Assembly (NCBI GenBank): GCA_021802125.1
Contig: JAKAAX010000005.1
Location: 1-64,000 of the forward strand
Length of the DNA: 64,000 nt
Origin: Thermoplasmata archaeon
Lineage (GTDB): Archaea; Thermoplasmatota; Thermoplasmata; Lutacidiplasmatales; UBA184
Direction: 5' to 3'
The notes under the pieces were generated by a model. That model made no database searches. It saw only the letters and a list, made by a program, of their open reading frames with translations, and had not been told where the DNA came from. Made by a program: the position numbers and the translations under genes. Positions 56,416 to 64,000 of this stretch are shown here, piece after piece. Position 1 is the stretch's first letter, and each line of letters opens with the position of its first letter.

Positions 56416-56678
56416 CCCCTCAGGAGGTCGAGCTTCGCCCGACGGTGGTCCAGGTTCGCTCGGGGCGCGCCAAGGGGGAGGTCGAACTGGTCGGCGCCGA
56501 TCCCGAGCCGTAGCACTTTACGGCCTCGATCCGCGAGAGGACCGGTCCAGCTCGTCGAGCGCAGCGGCCGGACGGGGAGGGGGGCCGGGAGCCTCTCTCC
56601 CGCTCGTCGCGGGGCGATAGCACCGGGGACTGAGGGGCCGACATGCGGCCCGATCTACCGGGACGATGGTCCCTGGGT

Positions 56679-57128
56679 TCAGCTCCGCGAGCTTTTCGAC
56701 TTCTCGTACTGCGCCTTGACCACAGGCGCATCGTCTCGGAACTCGGACTCGAGGAACTCTCGCGCGGCGGCTTCCACTTCTTCTGGAGCCAGCGTTTTGG
56801 AAGTGAACTCGCCGTAGACGTCGATTGCGGTACGCGCTCCCTTGGGTTTGTAGACATAGACGAACTTGGAGCCCGCGAGGACTCCCTCCAGCCACTCTGT
56901 GGTCACCGAGACGGGGGGGACCATGGTGATCCGCATGAGGTCGGGGGCCCACTTCCCCCGAAGGAGCCTCTCCGACCCGTACTCGATCGTGATGTCCGAG
57001 ACCTGCTTGAACTTCGGTTTCCGTGTGGTCTTGTGCGCGCCGTCGTGCGCCTCACCGCCGAAGATGTACTTCCACACGAAGTCGATAGGCGCTTCGAACT
57101 CGCTCCCTTCATCCTTCAGATAGACCAT
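56679..57128 (-). CDS. SRPBCC (START/Bet v1-like) family protein
   Basis: EFEAPIDFVWKYIFGGEAHDGAHKTTRKPKFKQVSDITIEYGSERLLRGKWAPDLMRITMVPPVSVTTEWLEGVLAGSKFVYVYKPKGARTAIDVYGEF. Confidence 0.7.
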   Translation of the reverse strand: MVYLKDEGSEFEAPIDFVWKYIFGGEAHDGAHKTTRKPKFKQVSDITIEYGSERLLRGKWAPDLMRITMVPPVSVTTEWLEGVLAGSKFVYVYKPKGARTAIDVYGEFTSKTLAPEEVEAAAREFLESEFRDDAPVVKAQYEKSKSSRS

Positions 57129-57412
57129 GCGGCTCCACCATCCCTCGCTCTGTCTATTCTTCGCCTCTTATTTGATAGGGGTGGGAATGGAATGCCCGTC
57201 GGGCCTGGCCTCACCTTCGAGCCGCCCATCCTGTGCCCGCGTCCGGGCACTCTCACCCCTTAAGGTCGCAAAGGCCGTGGACAACTGTGGCTCCCCAACA
57301 GCCGGACCCTGAGGGGCCTGTCTCGGTCACCGCGTCGGGGGGAGACCTGGGGCGCTCCCCCGTCCGACCGAACCCTGAGCCGGACGAGGAAGCGGGTTGG
57401 GTGCCGGGCTCG

Positions 57413-58117
57413 ATGCCCGCCCTCCTCTTCGACATGTTCGGCACTCTGGTCGAACCTCCCACGTTCCGGACCCGACCGGAGGTCGTGAGCTCCCACCTCG
57501 CCCGAGAGTGGGGCCTGGAGGTCCGGCCGTTCCAGGTCTGGTGGGAGAAGAACCGCGAGGTGCGCCTACGCCAACCGTTCGCGGAGATCCTCTCCGCGGT
57601 CTCCCGCTACGCTGAGGGGGTCGGACAGCATCGGACCTCTCGACAGCTCGAGCAGGGCGTGCGCAGAGCGATGGATGCCGCCCAGGACCAGCCCGTCCGA
57701 TTCGTGGACGGAATGGCGGAGGTCCTCGACACCTTGCGGGAGCGGGGGTACGGGATCGCGGTGCTGGAGAACCTCGACGAGGTCGAAGAACGGGGCCTGG
57801 AGGGCCTCTCCTGGCCGAAGTCGGTCGACCAGTTCGTCCTGTCGAACAGCACCGACCTGCTTCTGCCGGAGCCCGGGATCTTCGAGTTCGCTCTTCGAAC
57901 GCTCTGGGATGCGCGGGCCGACCGATCTGCGCTCGTGAGCTCCGGCTGGAACGGGGCACTCGAGGGGGCGCGTCGGGCCGGTATCCGCGACGTCGTGTTC
58001 GTCCGGGGCACGCGGGAACGACTGGGACTACTCACTCCGGAGGAGGATGCGACGGCGTCTCGAGCTGCGGACGCGACATTGGAGAGTATCGAGGCGCTCC
58101 TGGACCGCTTCCGGTGA
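57413..58117 (+). CDS. HAD-superfamily hydrolase
   Basis: MPALLFDMFGTLVEPPTF; RADRSALVSSGWNGALEGARRAGIRDVVFVRG. An upstream in-frame start at 57401 is possible. Confidence 0.85.
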   Translation: MPALLFDMFGTLVEPPTFRTRPEVVSSHLAREWGLEVRPFQVWWEKNREVRLRQPFAEILSAVSRYAEGVGQHRTSRQLEQGVRRAMDAAQDQPVRFVDGMAEVLDTLRERGYGIAVLENLDEVEERGLEGLSWPKSVDQFVLSNSTDLLLPEPGIFEFALRTLWDARADRSALVSSGWNGALEGARRAGIRDVVFVRGTRERLGLLTPEEDATASRAADATLESIEALLDRFR

Positions 58118-58469
58118 AGGGGAGAGCGCGGTCCGCTCCGATGGGTGAGGCTAACCTTACGTTCGCAAGCACGGGCCCGGCCCGACGGAGAAATGTAGCT
58201 GACCTCCGATATCGCTCGCTCCACGAACCAACTTGAGCACCATCTGCGATAGTTACGGTGTCGAGAGGATCTTGGCCCTTTTCTCCCGTCCTATGCGGTC
58301 ACAAATTGCCGACGAGGATCGCGGGATTATGTGGTTCGAGTATCCTGGGGTACTGGCTACAGACCTAGCTCGGAGTCCAGTACTCCGCCAAGCTGCCCCT
58401 GAGCTCATGATAGCCCCATCCCCCATCTCCTGCGCCTGTCTCATCTACCAGGGACCTTCCCAGTGATGC

Positions 58470-59072
58470 ATGGCTGAAGATCAGGAACCACAGACCTCCC
58501 AACGACCTCTCAGCGACGCGGAGAGGAGCGCCCTATCGGGAGCTTGGCGAGGCGGCCTCGCGTTCGACGTGGGAGTGCTTGTGGTCGGCGCGGTAGTGCT
58601 GTTTGTCCTCCTCGCGCCGGCGAGGATCTCCCCGAGGGTCGTGGCCTGGGAACAAGCGGACCCAATCTCGACTTTGGTGATACCGATCGCAATCGCTGCA
58701 CTCTGCGGCTTCCTGTTGGTCTCGGACCTCCGACGCATCTGGCGTGACAAGGACGAGCTGGCCCGTATCGTCGCGTACCGACCGGTAGTGCATCGAGTCG
58801 CGGGGGTTGTCCGTGTTGTCCAATACGGGAGCGGGAAGATGTCGCGCATCTACTGGGTGCTCGGGAGGACCGCCTACATGACGGGACCCATCGGGCTTGC
58901 GGAACGGATGATCTCCGGGGGAATGCTCTGGATGGAGTACGTGACCGAAACTCCTGGCGTTTTTGAGGGGACCGGCTGGCTCCTCGGGACAAGCCTTGGC
59001 GTGCAGAGGATCCCCCCCAGGCTTCGGTGGGAACCCGAAGGGCGGAGCCTCACCGCAGGCATGAACGAGTAG
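58470..59072 (+). CDS. Two-TM hypothetical membrane protein
   Basis: AFDVGVLVVGAVVLFVLLAP and TLVIPIAIAALCGFLLVSDLRRIWRDKDEL. Confidence 0.65.
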   Translation: MAEDQEPQTSQRPLSDAERSALSGAWRGGLAFDVGVLVVGAVVLFVLLAPARISPRVVAWEQADPISTLVIPIAIAALCGFLLVSDLRRIWRDKDELARIVAYRPVVHRVAGVVRVVQYGSGKMSRIYWVLGRTAYMTGPIGLAERMISGGMLWMEYVTETPGVFEGTGWLLGTSLGVQRIPPRLRWEPEGRSLTAGMNE

Positions 59073-59458
59073 CCTCCTCCACACTCCCCAGACCAGTTGT
59101 TCGCCTCAACGGTGAGGATTGACTCCTTGAACCCCCAACCCCGCCCGATGCGCCGCGCATCCAGAGCTGGCCGTAGCGCCGACGGGACCTGTCCGCGTCT
59201 TCCGTGCGACCGCTCGTCGCTCCACCGCTGCCCGACTGACCCGCGGAACGTTCCGAGTTCATCCAAAGGGTAGCCGCAGACCCAGGCGCTGCTGAGGGTC
59301 TACCAACCGCGAGAGGCCGCGGCGCGAAGTGGGCTTTCCTGGTCGTTGCATTCGGCAACAACCTCAAGAACCAACCGGGGAAACCCTCGGACCGCAACGG
59401 GGTCGAGGTCGAGGACCGGGGATTTGGGGCCCAGCTCCTCCGGTCCGCCACGACCAGG

Positions 59459-59671
59459 ATGCGAACGCTGACCTTTGTGCTGACAGTATACCGCAACGGG
59501 AATCCCGCGACAAGGTTCAACCTCGGGGATGGATTCGCAAGGCTCCATCCCCGACTTGCGCTTTCCGAGGGAGCGCCCTTGATGCTGGTCACGGACAGGG
59601 CCTCGAAAGTTCACCCGACCTCGGGATCTTCACCCTCGGAGGTCGCGGTCCAGCTCCGGGTGGGCGAGTAG
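59459..59671 (+). CDS. Possible small protein or 3' remnant of a longer start-less frame
   Basis: MRTLTFVLTVYRNGNPATRFNLGDGFARLHPRLALSEGAPLMLVTDRASKVHPTSG; the frame is open upstream to a stop near 59238 but without an obvious start codon. Confidence 0.25.
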   Translation: MRTLTFVLTVYRNGNPATRFNLGDGFARLHPRLALSEGAPLMLVTDRASKVHPTSGSSPSEVAVQLRVGE

Positions 59672-59693
59672 AGGAACCCCCTCAGGGCTCCGC

Positions 59694-60656
59694 TTAGTGG
59701 GCGGGGCCCCGGAGGGAGCCGTGACGAGGAGACTTCCCTCCTCGGCGCTCGAGCCATCGCAGGAGCCAGGGGGGCCACTGGGGGTTCAGACGGAAATCGA
59801 GCAGGATACGGACATCGGTCCGGCTAACGGAAGGGAGCTTTCGAAGCCTCGCGGCCATGGACTCGACGTCCGTCAGGGTGGGCACCGCGAGGACCCAGCT
59901 CGCGACGCGGGGATGTCGCAAGTTCCGGAAGATCGCCCGGGAAAGCATCGCGTCCATGGACCCGAGGATGCGATCCCTAGGAGTGGCGTCGTCACGGAGC
60001 CACACCCGTACGTGCCCCAGGACGAGCCCCGAGGCGTGACCGACCCCCGACGGAAGGACCATGACCGCACCGCTCGAGGTCAGCGAACGGAACCGCCGCT
60101 GCACTGTCCGCACCGAGGTCCCGGCTTCCCTCGCGACCTCCGCGAAAGGGGTCCTCGCGTTGACCATGAGCAGACGGATCAGGGTCACGTCGAGCTTGCC
60201 CAGGGGGAGCGGCGGATGTTCGACGTAATCCCGGCCGCTCAACGACTGCCACTCGGACCGGGTGGCCTCCAGGAGGTGCACGACCAGTCGCCGACGGGCC
60301 TCGAGGACCGCCTCGTCCTCTCCGTAGACGAAGACGAGCCATCCCTCGACGTACTGGACCACGAGCTGGACCCCTTCGACGAGCCAGAGGGAGGAGAGTC
60401 CGAGCTCGCTGCGCCTGTCGGGCGAGGGTACGATCCAAAGGGTCCCTCGTTGGAGGCCGAACTGGCTGGGGTCGACGGTCACCGACAGCGGAAGGAAGGC
60501 GTGGGCCTTCGTCATGCGCTGGACGCGCAGGGCCACCGTGTTGCGGTGCACCCCCAGGGCGTCGGCGATCCTCTCGAGGCTGACCCGCTCGGCCCGGAAG
60601 AATCCCGGGTCCCCGAGGATCATCTCACGCAGGATGGCTCCATCCAGATCATCCAC
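59694..60656 (-). CDS. Two-HTH (Lrp/AsnC-like) transcriptional regulator
   Basis: VSLERIADALGVHRNTVALRVQRM and TPFAEVAREAGTSVRTVQRRFRSLTSSGAVMV HTH motifs. GTG start at 60656 preferred over 60794 because the upstream region contains a dyad. Confidence 0.8.
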   Translation of the reverse strand: MDDLDGAILREMILGDPGFFRAERVSLERIADALGVHRNTVALRVQRMTKAHAFLPLSVTVDPSQFGLQRGTLWIVPSPDRRSELGLSSLWLVEGVQLVVQYVEGWLVFVYGEDEAVLEARRRLVVHLLEATRSEWQSLSGRDYVEHPPLPLGKLDVTLIRLLMVNARTPFAEVAREAGTSVRTVQRRFRSLTSSGAVMVLPSGVGHASGLVLGHVRVWLRDDATPRDRILGSMDAMLSRAIFRNLRHPRVASWVLAVPTLTDVESMAARLRKLPSVSRTDVRILLDFRLNPQWPPWLLRWLERRGGKSPRHGSLRGPAH

Positions 60657-60716
60657 CAGGATGGAAGATGCCGGGGCGTCCCAGGAGGACCGTTCGGTCC
60701 CGCGCCGCGCCGGACT

Positions 60717-60759
60717 GTGCAAATGTGACCGTGGAGAGCGCGGCATGTCGCATTTGCAC
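60717..60759. promoter_or_regulatory. Interrupted dyad GTGCAAATGTGAC-N17-GTCGCATTTGCAC in divergent intergenic region
   Basis: Arms are reverse complements with one mismatch; between the regulator (minus) and the SnoaL-like gene (plus). Confidence 0.65.
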
Positions 60760-60814
60760 GGCAGTTCGGGCCGGGCCATTAACCTCACTGTCACCCTGGC
60801 CAGGGTACTGGCCC

Positions 60815-61354
60815 ATGTCTCCTCGCACGCTGCGCAACAAGCGCCTCGCCCTGTCCTACTGCCGCGCCATGAGCGCTCCGGACCTTCCCGGCCCCTTCCG
60901 CTTCGTCTCGCGCAATTTCCGGCTCTCGGGGGGCCTCCTCACGGGGGACCTGAACCTCGCGGAGGCCATCGCGTGGCGTCAGGGGATCCTGCGGGCCTTT
61001 CCCGACCTGAAGGTCGAGCTCGGTCCGGCGATCACCCTGTCGGAGAAGGACACCGTCGCAATCCGCCTCCGGTGGACCGGGACGCACTGTGGCACTTTCC
61101 ACGAAATCCCTCCCACGTTCCTCAAGGTCGATGTGGCGCTCTTCGCCTTCTTCCGGTTTCGCAACGGGTTCATCGACCGGGTGACCCAGCTCACCGACGC
61201 GCACGCCCTCCTCGAGCAGCTCCGGGCCGCCGCCTCCGTTCCCGCTCGCGCGAAGCCACTACTTCCCACTTTGGGAGCCGACACCATGAGCGGGATGGAA
61301 GAGCCGTCCCATCCGCTCTTTGTGCCTCCGGAGAGCTTCAACGGGCTGGGCTGA
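60815..61354 (+). CDS. SnoaL-like/NTF2-fold protein
   Basis: AIAWRQGILRAFPDLKVELGPAITLSEKDTVAIRLRWTGTHCGTFHEIPPTFLKVDVALFAFFRFRNGFIDRVTQLTD. Confidence 0.8.
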   Translation: MSPRTLRNKRLALSYCRAMSAPDLPGPFRFVSRNFRLSGGLLTGDLNLAEAIAWRQGILRAFPDLKVELGPAITLSEKDTVAIRLRWTGTHCGTFHEIPPTFLKVDVALFAFFRFRNGFIDRVTQLTDAHALLEQLRAAASVPARAKPLLPTLGADTMSGMEEPSHPLFVPPESFNGLG

Positions 61355-62427
61355 CGCGTGCGGACGCTACGGCGGAAGTGACCTCGCTCTTGGCCGGGAA
61401 GCGCACCCAGATCGCTTCTTCTGGTCGGTAGAGCTTCACCCTACCGCCCGGGCACGGGGCGTCCGACCGACCTCCCAGCCAGCGTATGTCGGTTGCCAGG
61501 ATCGGGTCGCGGGCCGGGCGACCGGCTTCGAGGGCCAACGGGGGAGAGGGACGGAAGTTCCGCCGAGCGGTCCCCATGTGGGAAGAAGGGAAAGGCGCCC
61601 CATCGGCCAGACCCGAACCCGCGGGAGAGCGTTGCCCAAGCTGCGCGGCGCTCCTCCCCCTTGCGCTACCACAACGAAGTCGGGGGGCGGGCGAGGTATG
61701 ATCGTCGCTCGGCTCCGTTCCGGACCCGTGTTCGTCTCTTCTCTTGGGGTCAAGGGTTTGGTCCTGACCTCGAGTGGACGACGGTTGGTCGGCCGCCTTA
61801 CCGGCTGGCGTCCATGCAGGGAAGTTCGCTCCCGAGGTTGGGCGAGGGAACGGGGCCAAGAGAAATTCCGAGCAAGAACCCTCTCCGCACATTCATCCCG
61901 AAACCCCGGCCTACGTCGAGACCGGGTCGCAGGCGTTACTCCGCCACGGACCCCGTGAGTTTTCCCAGATAGTTCCTGGGGTTGTCCGTGAAGCGGACTA
62001 CCAAAAATGGGGTGCGGCTTGGGCTTTCTTCCCGATTCGGCTTGTGGCCGAATAGGGCCTGGGACTATCGGGGAGAACCAACAACTCGGGCAGGCCGCTT
62101 GTGGAATCGTTGACCCTCTGTTTTCCAACGAGCTTCAGCCTCTCCTCCTTGATCTCAGTGGGTTGCTGAGGGGTCCTCGTCGGATCCGCTCAGGAGGGGA
62201 CTGAGTAGGAGCAGGTAGTCGAATACTTCTCAAATGGAACGACTGGGAAAAACGGAGGGGCGGCTGTCAATTCTGTCACAGGCTCGGATTCCGGTTCAGT
62301 TTCGGACTTGGGCTCAGAACCGGGTTCAGTAGGTCCTGCCATCCTGCCAGTCGTTTATCAACGATAGAGGATTTCGACAGATGGCGAAGGGGGAGGACCC
62401 CTGGACCTAAACAGAGGTGAGACCGAA

Positions 62428-62931
62428 ATGACGCCACCGAAAGCGCCGAAGGGAGAAGCGACCACGCCAACGGGGCTACCAGAGTTTCTGGTGGTCGGAC
62501 AAGCGAAGGGGGGCCGGAGGAACGGCCACATCGGGCAAGAACACCTGAGCAAGCTCTTCGACTGGTGGAACTCCGCCCAGGCCTACCTCAAGGAAACGGG
62601 CTTAGCCGATCTGGACGTCCCAGCACTCAAACTGGCGAGCGAGTTTGGTCTGGGCGCGCCCACGAATGGCCACAGCTTCCGTGGAAACCTCCAACGCCCT
62701 TTCGACGAGCTGGAGGTCGAGGGCAAGACGATGTTCGTGTCTCTCCGAGGTTGTCCTAGACCGAAGTTCAAGGTCGAGAAGGACACGATGGTCTGGTTCA
62801 GGACTGTCCCCATCCGCGAGCGAAGGAAAGTTCAGGCCGACACCCCCGTCGAGTGTCCCGACGAAGGCATGGGCGAGCAATCGCCCAGGCTGAACCAGAT
62901 TCCCGCCACGAGTCTCGCCGCCTGGAGGTAG
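62428..62931 (+). CDS. Orphan hypothetical protein
   Basis: 167-aa ORF MTPPKAPKGEATTPTGLPEFLVVGQAKGGRRNGHIGQEHLSKLFDWWNSAQAYLKETGLADLDVPALKLASEFG; upstream TTATCAACGA shared with the gene at 63185. Confidence 0.55.
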   Translation: MTPPKAPKGEATTPTGLPEFLVVGQAKGGRRNGHIGQEHLSKLFDWWNSAQAYLKETGLADLDVPALKLASEFGLGAPTNGHSFRGNLQRPFDELEVEGKTMFVSLRGCPRPKFKVEKDTMVWFRTVPIRERRKVQADTPVECPDEGMGEQSPRLNQIPATSLAAWR

Positions 62932-63184
62932 TCATATTGGACTTTGTACGCGTCCATGACGCTGTAAAGCGGCGAGGGGGTCGTGGGAACAGCCCAGAGG
63001 TTCACCTGCTGCCGAGAGGCGATGGTGCCGCACCGTTCCTATCGCTTTCCTTCCAGGTGGTGGATCTGGCGGACCCTCCGTCAACTCCTTGAAAGAGTCT
63101 CTCCCTGCTGACATAGCCGCAGAAGCGGAGAGGACTTCCCGCTACAAACACGCTTATCAACGACCTAATGAAGTGACCTTCCTC

Positions 63185-64000
63185 ATGCCGTCGTCACCCC
63201 TGGGCTGGGTGGTCCATGGTTCGTTCGTGGCCCTCACCCTGCTCACGGGTGTACTGAGCTTGACCGCCAGTTTCGTACCCATTGCATCTATCCCCCATGC
63301 AAACCCGCTCCCTGCACTCGCAATCGTGTCGGCGGAGGCGCTGGTCTCGAGTCCCAATCTGCAGCTGTCGGTCCACCCGGTAAGCCAACCATTCGGTGCC
63401 CATGCAGACCGGTCCGGAGCTACGCTGCCGTCGAGCTCCCTCGGCCACCTCACCGGCGAAGATCTTGGGGTCGGTATTGCTTCGGCGAGCGTTGTCAGTT
63501 CTCCCATCACCGGACCGGTGAACACTACCGTCACCGTGAGCGGTTCAGGTCTACTCCCGAGCCAATCGTACAGTGTCTATCTTGACCCGATAAGCGGAAG
63601 CCAATCGAATTTCCTCATGGGAGGCTGCGGGACGGATGCGAGCGGAGCCTTCGTAGGTGGATCATGCAACGTCTACGTGAACTGCTACGCTCCCACAGCG
63701 AACGGAGAGGTCTGCCCCGCGGGCACAGATTCCGTGGACCTATTCGGCTGCCTCACTTCCAGCTGCGCAGCCAAGGGGTACGTCGTGTCCTCAGCCGAGA
63801 CCTTCGATGTGACCAATGCGGCCGGTACGTCCTCCCCCACCTCCGGTCCCTACGGTACGACTCTTTCCGTGACGGCAACAGGTCTAGCCCCGCAAATCTG
63901 GTACCATCTTGGGCTCACCAACGTTTCGACCTTCGGATCCACCGGCGCCATCTACAACCTTGGGAACTTCCCATCGAATTGCACCACGACATCCTCGGGA
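63185..64000 (+). CDS. Secreted surface protein with IPT/TIG-like repeats, C-terminus truncated by window edge
   Basis: Open frame from ATG 63185 to window end (not in ORF track): MPSSPLGWVVHGSFVALTLLTGVLSLTASFVPI ... ITGPVNTTVTVSGSGLLPSQSYSVYLDP ... TSGPYGTTLSVTATGLAPQIWYHLGL. Confidence 0.75.
   Translation, partial: MPSSPLGWVVHGSFVALTLLTGVLSLTASFVPIASIPHANPLPALAIVSAEALVSSPNLQLSVHPVSQPFGAHADRSGATLPSSSLGHLTGEDLGVGIASASVVSSPITGPVNTTVTVSGSGLLPSQSYSVYLDPISGSQSNFLMGGCGTDASGAFVGGSCNVYVNCYAPTANGEVCPAGTDSVDLFGCLTSSCAAKGYVVSSAETFDVTNAAGTSSPTSGPYGTTLSVTATGLAPQIWYHLGLTNVSTFGSTGAIYNLGNFPSNCTTTSSG

Noticed and set aside
58233-58466. 77-aa plus-strand ORF upstream of 58470
   Set aside because: Both strands open; no homology or promoter evidence; left unannotated.
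61338-61892. 184-aa minus-strand ORF, plus overlapping plus-strand ORFs 61320-61958, 61493-61972
   Set aside because: All three frames open in low-complexity high-GC sequence; no motif, no clear start context.
1-64000. CRISPR arrays, tRNA/rRNA genes, transposases or integrases
   Set aside because: None recognised by eye: no regularly spaced repeats of suitable length, no convincing tRNA cloverleaf with CCA-type end, no transposase motifs. A tRNAscan/Infernal run would be needed to exclude small RNAs.

Overview
High-GC, gene-dense archaeal window; the overall gene set suggests a Thermoplasmata-like aerobic archaeon, but that placement is inference without a marker gene. From left to right it contains: (1) an edge-truncated surface protein with a ~20-residue poly-Pro linker; (2) an almost complete heme operon on the minus strand, hemA-C-D-B-Q-L-E-H; (3) a methyltransferase, a sugar/heptose kinase, a GmhA-like isomerase and a CBS-ParB/Srx protein; (4) a respiratory block at 14-28.6 kb with cupredoxins, a COX2 whose two TM helices appear split over two genes, Tat genes, Rieske, cytochrome b, an N-terminally extended COX1, CtaA, a DoxD/X-like protein and CtaB; (5) thyX, methyltransferases, GNATs, a nucleotidyltransferase, an LsrF-like aldolase, an ADH and a class III aminotransferase; (6) a 1340-aa surface protein with PKD-like repeats; (7) a LysO-like exporter, a two-domain KaiC-like ATPase and a stand-alone receiver protein; (8) a 48.5-56.3 kb locus with three multi-TM proteins carrying a vicinal CysCys(Ser) motif, a multi-TM NapH/NosR-like polyferredoxin fusion, a thioredoxin and a CuA-like protein that has lost a ligand; (9) a lower-density tail with orphan ORFs and a second edge-truncated surface protein. 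The best candidates for an undescribed system are the CC-motif/polyferredoxin locus, its paralog inside the cox cluster, and the split COX2. All functional calls come from reading motifs by eye; no database search was run. Because of the high GC, most long ORFs in the supplied track are antisense or frame-shifted shadows. The track also misses the two genuine ORFs that run off the window edges.
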